Below are positions 7,101-15,439 of a stretch of 22,352 bases of DNA, in pieces. Under the pieces are notes generated by a model. It was not told the DNA's origin. It did not search any database and saw only the letters and a list, made by a program, of their open reading frames with translations. This stretch comes from CBDVBL01 sp965555375 (lineage in GTDB: Bacteria > Zixibacteria > MSB-5A5 > UBA10806), in the NCBI GenBank assembly GCA_965555375.1, contig CBEWDL010000035.1, positions 1-22,352 on the forward strand, written 5' to 3'. The translations under genes and the position numbers were made by a program. Position 1 is the first letter of the stretch, and the number at the start of each line of letters is the position of its first letter.

Positions 7101-8432
7101 ATGTTCGGATTGCCGTTTTTTAAGAAGAATAAGAATAAGGTGATTAATCATAAGTCGGGTCAGGCGACCCGATGTCACATAGACAATGGGTCGGATTCCG
7201 GGGAACTGGCCCAGCGTGTGAAGGTTATAAAGCCTCGCCATCCACGGCAGAAGGCCGGAGCATCGCTAAAGAGCGACTATGCCCGGATAAGTTTCCCGGC
7301 CGATTACGGCTATTATGAGAGAATCACCCTGTATCGTTTTTTGCGGGAACAGATTCCGGTAGTCAATGGCGCCATCTGGACCTGGGTGCGCCTTTGTTCC
7401 AGCCCGATGGTATTTCACCCGTCCGGCAGCGACCGCGAGGCCGATATATCAAAACTGAATTCGGCCATAAATGATCTCAACCTGCGCCTTGTGCCGAATC
7501 CCTATTACAAATCTGGTGGTTTGGAGCGGCTCTCCGATCTTTTCTTCAGCTCGCTCTTCGTCGACGGGGCGTTCGCCGGCAATATCGAGGTTGGCGGCGA
7601 CGGCCAGTTGATCGGCTTTTTGCCGGTCGACGTTCGAAAATTGACGTTTGAATATGACGATGGCTGGAAAATTTATCATGAATCGGCCGAGGGGAAGAGG
7701 CTTTTAGATCCGGCCAATTTCATCTATATACCGCTCGATGATGACTCCATCGATCCGCGCGGCAAAAGCGTCCTCCAGTCCATAGGTTTCGTCAGCCGCC
7801 TGGAGCAGAAGCTTTTAGATGATATGCAGAAATCGCAGGAGAAAGCGGGATATAATCGGCTCCATGTCCTGATAAAGAAACCGGAACGTCGGATGGGAGA
7901 ATCGGAGAATGATTTTCACGACCGCGCCAACAGCTATTTCGATGATACGGTCGGCCTCTTCTCCGGCATAAAGCCCTCGGACTCGGTAGTCACCTGGGAC
8001 GATATCGAGATCAAGACGGTGGGGCCATCGGGAGGGGCAACAACGGCGACCCACTCGTGGTACCTGTCGCACCGGGCGGTAGTGGAGGATGTCTGCGCCG
8101 GCGTTCATCTCGATCCCTTCATGCTGGGATACTCATACGGCAATACCAGAAGCTGGGCGCAGTTCAAATTTGAACTGGTTTTAAGGCAGGTTATCTCCGT
8201 CCAGAAGCCGGCGGTTCGATTCTTCGAGTGGCTCGTTAACACGCATCTCGCTTTATCGGGTGTTAACCTGAAAACCTCCGTTCGTTTTAATAACGATCGG
8301 ATCAATGGCGCTCTCGAGAGATACCAATCGGATCATGAGGAAGCTCGCCGGGTGCTGGAACTATACGAGGCCGGATTGTTTTCTAAAGAAGAGGCGCGTG
8401 CCCGCGTATTCCGTATCGAGGGAGATAATTGA
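7101..8432 (+). CDS. Phage portal protein
   Basis: The ATG at 7101 is preferred because AAAGGAG (7089-7095) is correctly placed; the open frame reaches back to a TTG at 7065. This gives 443 residues. Portal hallmarks are the IYIPLDDDSIDPRGKSVLQS stretch, the following long helical region (LEQKLLDDMQKSQEKAG), and the VCAGVHLDPFMLGYSYGNTRSWAQF block typical of the stem/crown of SPP1/HK97-type portals. The C-terminal tail has a helical EEARRVLELYEAGLFSKEEARARV segment. Portals form the dodecameric ring at one capsid vertex through which the terminase pumps DNA. It is the first gene of the plus-strand virion operon, and its stop (8430-8432) is separated from the next start (8434) by one nucleotide. 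Placing the portal upstream of terminase is the reverse of the usual order. The exact portal subfamily was not resolved. Confidence 0.85.
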   Translation: MFGLPFFKKNKNKVINHKSGQATRCHIDNGSDSGELAQRVKVIKPRHPRQKAGASLKSDYARISFPADYGYYERITLYRFLREQIPVVNGAIWTWVRLCSSPMVFHPSGSDREADISKLNSAINDLNLRLVPNPYYKSGGLERLSDLFFSSLFVDGAFAGNIEVGGDGQLIGFLPVDVRKLTFEYDDGWKIYHESAEGKRLLDPANFIYIPLDDDSIDPRGKSVLQSIGFVSRLEQKLLDDMQKSQEKAGYNRLHVLIKKPERRMGESENDFHDRANSYFDDTVGLFSGIKPSDSVVTWDDIEIKTVGPSGGATTATHSWYLSHRAVVEDVCAGVHLDPFMLGYSYGNTRSWAQFKFELVLRQVISVQKPAVRFFEWLVNTHLALSGVNLKTSVRFNNDRINGALERYQSDHEEARRVLELYEAGLFSKEEARARVFRIEGDN

Positions 8433-8433
8433 T

Positions 8434-8919
8434 ATGGCCGATCCCGCCTGCGCCATCTGCGAATCGACTTTGCGATCAGAGATCGAGAAGAAAGATGCCG
8501 CCTGGAAGGCCGATAGAACCATTCAATGGGCGAGAAAACACGGCCTGAGAATCAGCAGGTTTTCCCTGGCCATACATCGCACCAACCATATATCTCTGGC
8601 AAAAAATACTGAAAAAAAGAAGCCGCCGGACAAAATCATCGAGCCTCCCGCAAAGACGAAGCCTGCGGGAGAAAATACCTCTGTTGGCCCGAATTCCGTA
8701 TCCGACCTGGAATTTCTGGATACGATAAGGGACAGGGTCTATGAAAAGCTGAAAAAAGGTGAATTCGATTTGAAAATTGAATCGGCGTTTAAGGCTATCG
8801 AGATCAAAAATAAGATATCCGACGAGTCTCAAAACGAAAAGCTTCTTCTGGAAATACTGGCGGAGATCCGGACCGACGAACTCAAGCGCTCCAGACAGAG
8901 CCGGAGAGCCATAATCTGA
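8434..8919 (+). CDS. CxxC/HTH phage protein, possible terminase small subunit
   Basis: The chosen start is ATG 8434, one base after the portal stop and downstream of GAGGGAG (8418-8424); the frame is open further upstream inside the portal gene but that part has no independent start signal. The product is 161 residues. Its N-terminal ~55 residues follow a pattern seen in small phage proteins near terminases: CxxC (CAIC, 6-9), a helix-turn-helix-like stretch (TIQWARKHGLRISRFSLAI) and a terminal HRTNH. The two cysteines and two histidines could bind zinc. A Lys/Pro-rich linker follows, then a charged helical C-terminus suited to oligomerisation. Size, DNA-binding fold and position next to the large terminase suggest the small subunit that recognises the packaging site. 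This is inference and sequence identity to a named family was not checked. Confidence 0.6.
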   Translation: MADPACAICESTLRSEIEKKDAAWKADRTIQWARKHGLRISRFSLAIHRTNHISLAKNTEKKKPPDKIIEPPAKTKPAGENTSVGPNSVSDLEFLDTIRDRVYEKLKKGEFDLKIESAFKAIEIKNKISDESQNEKLLLEILAEIRTDELKRSRQSRRAII

Positions 8920-8989
8920 TTCGATTCCACCTACCGGGAATTGATCGTATCGAAATCATATTTTCTTTATAACAGAGCCTTATGGCCTT

Positions 8990-10333
8990 ATGAAAAAAGG
9001 AGATCCGCTTGATTCCGAGCGGAGTTGGCGGAAGGCGGTAACGGACCCGGTTTATTATGCCCGCGCTTTTCTGAATCTGAATCCCCATCAGGGACAGGTC
9101 AGGTGGCTAAAAAATTCGACCGGCTCGGAAAATGCGCTGGTCACCGGGAATCGCTGGGGTAAATCGCAAATACAGGCCGTTAAGTTGCTGCATCGTGCCG
9201 TCTTTCAGATCAGGCCGATAGAACGCGATATCGATGACTACTATCGTTGCGCCAACGTTTCCATCACGCAGGATCAGGCGGGCATAATCTTTGCAAAGAT
9301 GGTGGGTCTGATAAACAGATCCGGGCCGCTAACGGTTCTTTTGAAAAATATCAGGCAGACCCCCTTTCCTCATATCATTTTCAAAAACGGCTCGGAGATC
9401 TGGGCGCGATCGACTCAAAACAGGGGAGAGTACATCCTGGGGCATGATTTCGATTATATCAATTTCGATGAAGCAGCCTATGAGCCGTTCGGGGATTGGG
9501 TGGTGGACGGCGTTATCAAGCTGCGCCTGGCCGACCGGGACGGAGCTTTAGATTTTTCATCCACACCCAACGGTTTAAACTGGTTTTATAAACGATGCGA
9601 ACTCATCAAGAAGGAGAAGCGCGGATTTGTCATGCACGGCTCGACATTTGAGAATCCTCACCTGGCGAAAAATTACCTGCAAGACCTAAAGAAAGGATTA
9701 TCGCAGTCGAAGGTGGCTCAGCACCTTCATGGCCGTTTTACATCGTTCGAGGGTCGTCTCTTCCCGGATGACGTTATCAATCGCTGTCTGATAGAAAGGG
9801 ATGCCTCGTCATGCGTGGGGCCGAATAAAAACGGCTTCTATATTCATGGCTGGGATCTGGCACGCAAGGTAACACATACCGTCGGCATAACAATCGACGC
9901 CGGTTCGAGGCCATTTCGGGTGCTCGAAATAGCTCGGATGCAGAGGGAATGGCCGGTGACGATCAATGCCATAAGGGAAAGGCACCTGAAATACGGTGGC
10001 GTGACGATTGTCGATTCGACCGGCCTCGGCGATGTTGTCCTGGCGGAGTTGAACGATATCGGTGCAGTCGGTTTCAATTTCGGGGGCGGCAACCGTGATT
10101 TGCTTCTGGCCAATCTCGAGCGGGCCATTTTCGCCGGCGAGCTCGTCTGGCCCCATATCGAACTGCCGGATGATGGAGGCTCGGCCTGGAGTCTGACGGA
10201 TGAGATCAGGGCGATGGATAAATCCTATAAGAATGTCGGTGACGGCGTCTGCGCTCTGGCGCTGGCATTATGGCAAATCAGAGGACGCTCAGTCGAATCG
10301 CCGTTTTTGAAATCATCGGTGGGACGGTTTTGA
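8990..10333 (+). CDS. Phage terminase large subunit (ATPase and nuclease)
   Basis: A 447-residue packaging motor. The ATPase domain shows Walker A GNRWGKS (53-59), Walker B YINFDEAAYEP (D160-E161) and motif III SSTPNG (190-195). The nuclease domain (about 280-430) shows the RNase H-like acidic residues in GWDLAR (D289), IVDSTGLGD (D342) and the C-terminal GDGVCALALAL motif. Length and motif order are normal for TerL, and nothing suggests inactivation. The enzyme translocates DNA into proheads through the portal and cuts the concatemer. The ATG at 8990 has only a weak ribosome site and lies 70 nt after the previous gene, an unusually loose junction for this operon. Downstream, the operon is interrupted by an antisense sensor kinase before the protease gene. 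Confidence 0.92.
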   Translation: MKKGDPLDSERSWRKAVTDPVYYARAFLNLNPHQGQVRWLKNSTGSENALVTGNRWGKSQIQAVKLLHRAVFQIRPIERDIDDYYRCANVSITQDQAGIIFAKMVGLINRSGPLTVLLKNIRQTPFPHIIFKNGSEIWARSTQNRGEYILGHDFDYINFDEAAYEPFGDWVVDGVIKLRLADRDGALDFSSTPNGLNWFYKRCELIKKEKRGFVMHGSTFENPHLAKNYLQDLKKGLSQSKVAQHLHGRFTSFEGRLFPDDVINRCLIERDASSCVGPNKNGFYIHGWDLARKVTHTVGITIDAGSRPFRVLEIARMQREWPVTINAIRERHLKYGGVTIVDSTGLGDVVLAELNDIGAVGFNFGGGNRDLLLANLERAIFAGELVWPHIELPDDGGSAWSLTDEIRAMDKSYKNVGDGVCALALALWQIRGRSVESPFLKSSVGRF

Positions 10334-10361
10334 TGGACGAAATATATGATTGTTGTCTAAA

Positions 10362-10377
10362 CGCATGATCTGATGCG
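10362..10377. terminator. Small hairpin between converging terminase and kinase genes
   Basis: CGCAT-GATCTG-ATGCG is a perfect 5-bp stem followed by GCAAATTT. It sits in the 50-nt gap between the two converging stop codons, where a bidirectional terminator would be expected. The stem is short and the T-tract poor. Confidence 0.25.
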
Positions 10378-10383
10378 GCAAAT

Positions 10384-13278
10384 TTAGATTGTGAGAACCT
10401 CTCTTATAGCTTTTCCCAGAATCTGCATGTTATAGGGCTTTCTGATATATTTCCCGACGCCGAGTTCTTCAGCCTCTTTGACGCGATCGGTTTCCGAAAA
10501 CCCGCTGGCAATAATGGCCTTCTGGCCGGGACGGCGTTTGATAATTTCCCTGTATGTGTCCAGGCCGTCGAAATCGTCTTCCATGATCATATCCAGTACC
10601 ACAACGTCGGCAGAGTTGTCCTTAAGATGTTCCACCGCCGTTCTGCCATCGCCGGCCACATCAACATGGTAACCGAGGCTCGATAATATGGTGGCCGCCA
10701 GTTCCCTTTGCTCTTCAACATCGTCTACAACGAGAATCTTCTCGCTGCCCCGGATGTCGACCACCGCCTTTTCCTCTTCGGATGAACCGATTCCCACAAC
10801 CGGCAGATAAACTATAAAATCGCTTCCCCGATCTATCTCGCTTCTGACATCAACATAACCATTATGGTCTTTTATAACGCCATATACTATGGCCAATCCC
10901 AAGCCGCTGCCGCTTCTGCCCATCTTCTTTTTTGTATAAAATGGCTCGAATAGTCGCCTGTAATCGTTCTTGTCTATTCCGATACCGGTATCACTTATCG
11001 TCAATAATACATACTTTCCTTTTTCAATGTTGTCGTAGCCGCCGGTTAGCTTTTCAACATATTTGCATTCAGTCCTGATGGTCAGTTCTCCCCCGTGCGG
11101 CATGGCGTCGAAGGCGTTGATAACCAGATTCATAACCACCTTGGACAGGTGGGAGGCCGATCCGTAGATTGTGGGAATGGTTCGGTTGATTTCAGCTCTT
11201 ATCTTTATATCGGGAGAACTCGATTTCAAGTTCGAAAAATCTGTAGATTGCATATATGAATCTATGACCTTGTTGAGATCGACCGGCGACATTTCATAAC
11301 GTCCCCTCCTGGCCATGGTCAGAAGATCCTGAACCACCTCGGCGGCTCTCTGGGCAGACTTCTCGATTCTTGAAATCTGCGGGACGATTGGGCTCTCCGG
11401 AGGAAGCTGGTCTTTGATCAACTCCGGGTAAGCGACCAGTGGGCCCAGAATGTTGTTGAGATCGTGAGCCACACCGCCGGCCAGGACGCCGATGGATTCC
11501 ATGCGCTGGGCGCGGATGAGTTTTTCTCTTAGCTGTTGCTTTTCCCTTTCGGCTTTCTTAAGCTCCGATATATCCGAGAATATGCCAACGGTTCCTCTTA
11601 CGATTTCGTCATTATCGAGAAAGGGTGTCGCCGAAACGATAATCTGTCGGATTTCTCCGTCTTGTCTCCGTATCGTTGTTTCGTATCTGCTGTGTTCTTT
11701 GTTTTTTCTTTTTGCGGTTTCTCTATATATTTTTTCCATTTCCTCTTCAACAACGATGTTTTTGAAGTTCATCCCGATCAGCTCGTCAAGGGCATAACCG
11801 AATATGTCACAGGCCGCCTGGTTGGCGAAGATTATATTTTCGTCGAGATCGGAGATCCCAATGCCCTCGTGCATGGCTTCAACCAGGTTACGGTATTTCT
11901 GCTCAGACTGCCGGAGCAATTCCTCCGCCTGTTTGCGTTCAGTGATGTCCTCGTAGGTGGCCAGGACGCCCACAACGTTGTCGTCGAGATCCCGTAGCGG
12001 AATCTTGCTGGTTCGAAGCCATAATTCTCGACCGTCCCGCGTCGCATATGGTTCCTCGTAATTCAGCTTGGGCTTTCCGGTCTTTATGACATATTGATCA
12101 TCGGCTTGATAGAGCTCTGCCTGACTTTTCTTGCCCAGTTCAAAATCGTTTTTGCCGACTATTTCCTTCGGTGAACTAAGGCTTGAATCCGAGGCGAAAA
12201 GCTTGTTGCATCCTAAATAAACCGAGTTTCTGTCTTTCCAGAAGACACGTACCGGTATCGTATCCAGTACAATCTGGAGCATCTGCCGCGACTCCCGCAG
12301 CGCCTCTTCCGCCCGTTTACGCTCGGTGATGTCGGATATTACCATCAAGGCCGAGCAGACCCTGTTGTTCTCATCAAAGAGAGGATAGATGGAGAGCAAG
12401 CCGGTGAAAGTCTCGCCATTCTTCCTGACTATATCCATCTCGGCCTTTGCAGGTTTTGCATTGTCGCGGACTAGGGACAGAAATTTGGCCCATTTTATAC
12501 ATGATTCGGATTGCTGGATTGTCTTCAGGGGCCGACCAATCACATCTTGACTTTTGCATCCAAACATGGCCTCGGAACCCGGGCTGAAAGAGATAATTCG
12601 ACGATCGTTACTCTGCAATTCGCATGATATAAACGATATATCTTGAGCCGCATTATATATGTTCTGGATAAAAGAAGATTGTTTTTCGAGCGTAGCCCTT
12701 GTATTGCAAAGCTCTCTGTAATTCCGGTTGGAGGCCACGGCGGCATAGACCATGATAACTAAAAAGGCAGAGGAGGTTAAGGCAATGGCGGTAGCGTAAT
12801 CGCCTCCTTGAATGAACAGGTTAACGATTATGGGACCCATAATTGATATTCCATAAGCGGTGTATAGCATCAAAGATGGATAGAGCACTGCCACTGCGCC
12901 CGCGGCAAATACGCCGGCGATGAGGATCAAGAAGACTTCATATTCTCTGGGAATTGAGCCTGATAGAAATACTATTCCGTTGCTCCAGATCAATGCCTGC
13001 GTTATCGCTAACCAGGAAAAAAGAGCCAGATAGACCTTGGGAGAAAAGAGACGTGGTATTCTTGAAATATGAAAAATCATGCGAGCGATACTTACGATTA
13101 ATGTGAAACCCAGCCAGTATGCTAAAGTCTCATACGCAACAATATTCCTTAAAAGGAAAAAGGCGATGGCGATGAATCCCAGATGAACGAAAGGTGTGAG
13201 TTTGCCAAGGCTTATGATATCCGCGACAAACTTTTCATCAATCGGAGGTTTTATCTTTTTGGTGCTGAAAGTATTCAT
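10384..13278 (-). CDS. Membrane hybrid sensor histidine kinase with three PAS domains and a receiver
   Basis: A 964-residue protein. The N-terminal ~185 residues hold about five to seven hydrophobic segments, forming an integral-membrane sensor region. Three PAS/PAC units follow at about 200-320, 327-450 and 455-575, the first two ending in DITERK and the third in DISELKK. The HisKA H-box is GGVAHDLNNIL (His605). The ATPase domain has an N-box NLVINAFDAM (N721), G1 DTGIGI (D763), F-box FEPFYTKK and G2 GSGLGLAIVYG. A C-terminal receiver (about 846-962) keeps the acidic pair D852/D853, phospho-acceptor D896, S925 and K947, so both phosphotransfer steps look intact. Intramolecular relay from His605 to D896 is predicted; no separate response regulator is adjacent. 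The ATG at 13278 lacks a clear ribosome site. It lies antisense inside a phage head operon, between terminase and protease, which is atypical for phage and suggests insertion or cargo. Confidence 0.93.
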   Translation of the reverse strand: MNTFSTKKIKPPIDEKFVADIISLGKLTPFVHLGFIAIAFFLLRNIVAYETLAYWLGFTLIVSIARMIFHISRIPRLFSPKVYLALFSWLAITQALIWSNGIVFLSGSIPREYEVFLILIAGVFAAGAVAVLYPSLMLYTAYGISIMGPIIVNLFIQGGDYATAIALTSSAFLVIMVYAAVASNRNYRELCNTRATLEKQSSFIQNIYNAAQDISFISCELQSNDRRIISFSPGSEAMFGCKSQDVIGRPLKTIQQSESCIKWAKFLSLVRDNAKPAKAEMDIVRKNGETFTGLLSIYPLFDENNRVCSALMVISDITERKRAEEALRESRQMLQIVLDTIPVRVFWKDRNSVYLGCNKLFASDSSLSSPKEIVGKNDFELGKKSQAELYQADDQYVIKTGKPKLNYEEPYATRDGRELWLRTSKIPLRDLDDNVVGVLATYEDITERKQAEELLRQSEQKYRNLVEAMHEGIGISDLDENIIFANQAACDIFGYALDELIGMNFKNIVVEEEMEKIYRETAKRKNKEHSRYETTIRRQDGEIRQIIVSATPFLDNDEIVRGTVGIFSDISELKKAEREKQQLREKLIRAQRMESIGVLAGGVAHDLNNILGPLVAYPELIKDQLPPESPIVPQISRIEKSAQRAAEVVQDLLTMARRGRYEMSPVDLNKVIDSYMQSTDFSNLKSSSPDIKIRAEINRTIPTIYGSASHLSKVVMNLVINAFDAMPHGGELTIRTECKYVEKLTGGYDNIEKGKYVLLTISDTGIGIDKNDYRRLFEPFYTKKKMGRSGSGLGLAIVYGVIKDHNGYVDVRSEIDRGSDFIVYLPVVGIGSSEEEKAVVDIRGSEKILVVDDVEEQRELAATILSSLGYHVDVAGDGRTAVEHLKDNSADVVVLDMIMEDDFDGLDTYREIIKRRPGQKAIIASGFSETDRVKEAEELGVGKYIRKPYNMQILGKAIREVLTI

Positions 13279-13432
13279 TTAATATATCCGCACAGCAGAT
13301 AGGGCGATTTCTATCCTTTGACATTTATCGGTTGAATCGCAGGCGACATAAACGGAATGAATAATAATATTGTGAAGCCCGTAATTTTGTCTCTGCTAAT
13401 GGCTTAGTTTATTTTGAATTCAGGAGTCCATG

Positions 13433-13810
13433 GTGGATGTAAGGTTAAAGATCTGTCGGGATCGTGGTATATCGAAGCGTCTGGCTGAACGGCGGCTTTT
13501 GAAATCCTTGACGAAGAGCCTCAAGCCGCATTCCTTCAATCTCGGAAACCACTATCGATTTCAGGGAAAAAAGAGGAAGGCCGGCCTCAAGGAGGGAGGG
13601 AAAGACCGGCCTTTTTCGGCTCGCCCTTGCGGGCTCGCCATTGGGACGAGTCGCCTCGCCCCGGTCGGATCACGAGGATCCTTCAGACTGGCGCGACATT
13701 CGCCGTCAGGAGGGAGCAATCAAGCTCAATCTATTGATAAGAACGCCCATGCATGCTATATATGGGGCAATAAGTATGCCGTTGGGGCCGAGTATATACC
13801 GCCTCTATAA
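13433..13810 (+). CDS. Doubtful small basic open reading frame
   Basis: An open frame begins at ATG 13430 or GTG 13433. The GTG is the better placed start because CAGGAG (13421-13426) is 6 nt upstream of it and only 3 nt from the ATG. The first ~50 residues are strongly basic (MDVRLKICRDRGISKRLAER, then more Lys/Arg) and could be a small nucleic-acid-binding protein. The later part is low-complexity, carries a terminator-like hairpin inside the frame and looks translated from structured non-coding DNA. No family recognised. If a gene exists here, it may be only the first half or a decayed remnant. Confidence 0.25.
   Translation: MDVRLKICRDRGISKRLAERRLLKSLTKSLKPHSFNLGNHYRFQGKKRKAGLKEGGKDRPFSARPCGLAIGTSRLAPVGSRGSFRLARHSPSGGSNQAQSIDKNAHACYIWGNKYAVGAEYIPPL
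13577..13616 (+). terminator. Rho-independent-terminator-like hairpin
   Basis: AAGGCCGG (13577-13584) pairs perfectly with CCGGCCTT (13606-13613) around a 21-nt purine-rich loop and runs into TTTTT (13612-13616). The loop is long for a classical terminator. It could stop transcription entering from upstream before the second half of the phage operon. Confidence 0.5.
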
Positions 13811-13986
13811 GCACAAAGAAACCATTATCTTATAGAGTTTGTTCAGCATCTGAGCATCCGGCTCCATGTGAAATGCTCTGCAATGTTTCTTGTTTCCTGT
13901 AGTCTTCTGCACAGCCAGGGCCGGCTAACGTCTATACAAAATGCACTTGTTTTGTGATAATCCCAATAATTGAAAGAGGAGGAAAC

Positions 13987-14793
13987 TTGGAAAGACTCAA
14001 AGAGATCCTGGTAGGCAATCTCTCGGTAAAACACCCCGACGAGCGGATTGACTTTCTGGTAAATCAGATCAATAAAAATATCAGACCGCCGCGAAAAGCC
14101 ACGCTGGATAATGTCAATATCAGGGTCATGTATCTCTTAAACGATCTGGTTAATTCTCATGGCGGGCGATTCAGGCGTGCCGATCTGGTCAGCCTCAGCA
14201 ATCTTATCATCGACACCCCGGTTTTGATCGGACACGATAGGTCATCGGCGCCTCTGGCGAGAAATTTCCATGCCGAACTGGAGCAAAAAGGGAAAATACT
14301 CTGGCTGAAAAGCTATTTTTATTGGCCCAGATCAAATGACGGTGAACCCGATCAGTTGCTCGAAAAAATCGACTCCGGGATTCTCAAGGAATGCTCCATA
14401 TCATTCGTCTATACCACGCCCGAGTGTTCCGACTGCGGCCAGGATATCAGAAATTGTCCTCATGAAGCAGACGCTAAAAACGGAACGCACTTTATCTATA
14501 AAGGCATAACCCAGGTGCTGGAAACGTCGCTGGTTTCTAAGGGGTCCGTTAAAGGGACCTATGTAACGGATAAATTATCAGCCCATCCGGTCAATAGCGT
14601 AACAATCGGCAAAGGCCGGTATACAACAGAAGTGCCCGTCCATGAAAGAGTCGTTCCACGGTCGGGAGCAGCAGTAATATCCATAGAATCGGCCGGCCAA
14701 CCGATGCCCGAAATTATAACTCATTCACCGAACATTGCCGCTGCCTTGGCCACGAAGAATGGTCGAATCTATCTTCTGGTCAAATCAGCCTGA
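13987..14793 (+). CDS. Phage prohead (capsid maturation) protease-like protein with Cys/His cluster
   Basis: The start is taken as TTG 13987 because a very strong AGAGGAGG (13975-13982) sits 4 nt upstream; the open frame extends to a GTG at 13954. This gives 268 residues. The core matches the herpes/HK97-type serine protease layout: IDTPVLIGHDRSSAPLARNF with candidate catalytic His83, and ECSISF with candidate Ser137, followed by the LETSLVSKGSV segment common before the end of such domains. Between them is CSDCGQDIRNCPH (C147, C150, C157, H159), a likely zinc-binding insert seen in some environmental phage proteases. These enzymes cleave scaffold and capsid N-termini inside the prohead. The position upstream of the major capsid protein supports the call. 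The third catalytic residue was not identified, so a related non-protease head protein is possible. Confidence 0.7.
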   Translation: MERLKEILVGNLSVKHPDERIDFLVNQINKNIRPPRKATLDNVNIRVMYLLNDLVNSHGGRFRRADLVSLSNLIIDTPVLIGHDRSSAPLARNFHAELEQKGKILWLKSYFYWPRSNDGEPDQLLEKIDSGILKECSISFVYTTPECSDCGQDIRNCPHEADAKNGTHFIYKGITQVLETSLVSKGSVKGTYVTDKLSAHPVNSVTIGKGRYTTEVPVHERVVPRSGAAVISIESAGQPMPEIITHSPNIAAALATKNGRIYLLVKSA

Positions 14794-14808
14794 TTGGTAT
14801 TAATTGCA

Positions 14809-15105
14809 ATGAATCCCAAAGAATCGCTGATAAGATTCTTAATTACTTTTGCAATAACTATTGCGGCAGTCATATCAGGGTACTTCGCAGCCTACACCGG
14901 ATTGAGGGTAGAGCTGGCCGGAAAAGCAGAAGAGCGTTACGTCGCCGAGATGGATATAAGGCTCTCACGCCTCGAAGCCACCATCAATGAGAGATTCGCC
15001 ACCAAGGAGGATCTATCAGAATTCAAAAGGGAGGTTATCGGCAAGCTGATCGCCATTGAGGCCTTTCTCTCGAATCGGAAATGGCCGCACGATAAAGATA
15101 TGTAA
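14809..15105 (+). CDS. Small single-pass membrane protein with coiled coil
   Basis: ATG 14809 gives 98 residues; an in-frame TTG at 14794 directly abuts the protease stop and cannot be excluded. Residues about 8-31 (RFLITFAITIAAVISGYFAAY) form one transmembrane helix. The rest is a charged helix with heptad character (RLSRLEATINERFATKEDLSEFKREVIGKL) that probably forms a coiled coil. No strong ribosome site precedes the ATG. Holins and spanin components can look like this, but its place among head genes is unusual for lysis functions, so the role is left open. Confidence 0.65.
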   Translation: MNPKESLIRFLITFAITIAAVISGYFAAYTGLRVELAGKAEERYVAEMDIRLSRLEATINERFATKEDLSEFKREVIGKLIAIEAFLSNRKWPHDKDM

Positions 15106-15139
15106 AAGCGGGAAACCCTGTGATCAGCGAGGAGGAAAA

Positions 15140-15385
15140 TTGGAAATAGAAAGGACCATCGAAAAAATCAAAAGCCTGAACTCGGAAATCGACGCCGCCT
15201 TCGAGGAGGGGAGGATCGATCTGGATCGGATTTCAGCCGCGCTTGAATCTGTGGTTGCCGATCTGGAATCGATTAGCGGTCGGCAGAAGCAAAAAGATCA
15301 AAAACTTAAAATCGAGCAGGGAATCAGCTCCTCGATAAAATGCTCCGGGCGCAGGCCGTTTTTCCGGGTCGAGGATTACCGCTGA
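15140..15385 (+). CDS. Small charged helical protein, unknown function
   Basis: The start is TTG 15140 with GAGGAGG (about 15128-15134) at good distance; the upstream extension has no start signal and overlaps the previous gene. The product has 81 residues, is almost wholly helical and charged (MEIERTIEKIKSLNSEIDAA, IDLDRISAALESVVADLESI) and ends in a basic tail with GRRPFFRVEDYR. Lying between protease and capsid genes, it could be a scaffold or delta-domain-like assembly factor, which are typically short, helical and placed here. It shares the TTG plus strong ribosome site arrangement with the protease gene. Confidence 0.6.
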   Translation: MEIERTIEKIKSLNSEIDAAFEEGRIDLDRISAALESVVADLESISGRQKQKDQKLKIEQGISSSIKCSGRRPFFRVEDYR

Positions 15386-15439
15386 ATACGAACATGAAAT
15401 GGAAAAAGATTTGCAAATAAAAATCAAAAAGGAGAATTG

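Larger units (their letters stand above)
13279..13986. other. Hairpin-rich ~700-nt region between kinase and prohead protease
   Basis: No convincing gene fills this stretch. It contains the kinase upstream region, a weak small open frame at 13433-13810 and a terminator-like hairpin at 13577-13616. A GC-rich segment of short dyads follows (GCCC-TTGC-GGGC at about 13624-13635 and GGATC-ACGA-GGATCC near 13667-13681), then about 110 nt before the protease. A small RNA, decayed gene or insertion scar would all fit. No tRNA fold or clear promoter pair was recognised. Confidence 0.5.

Noticed and set aside
11536..11997. 153-codon plus-strand open frame opposite the sensor kinase
   Set aside because: It lies opposite the third PAS domain and the end of the second, and its composition (Phe-rich low-complexity) is typical of antisense shadow frames.
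13836..13953. Possible attachment site or tRNA remnant before the protease
   Set aside because: No cloverleaf and no matching direct repeat elsewhere in the window could be found.
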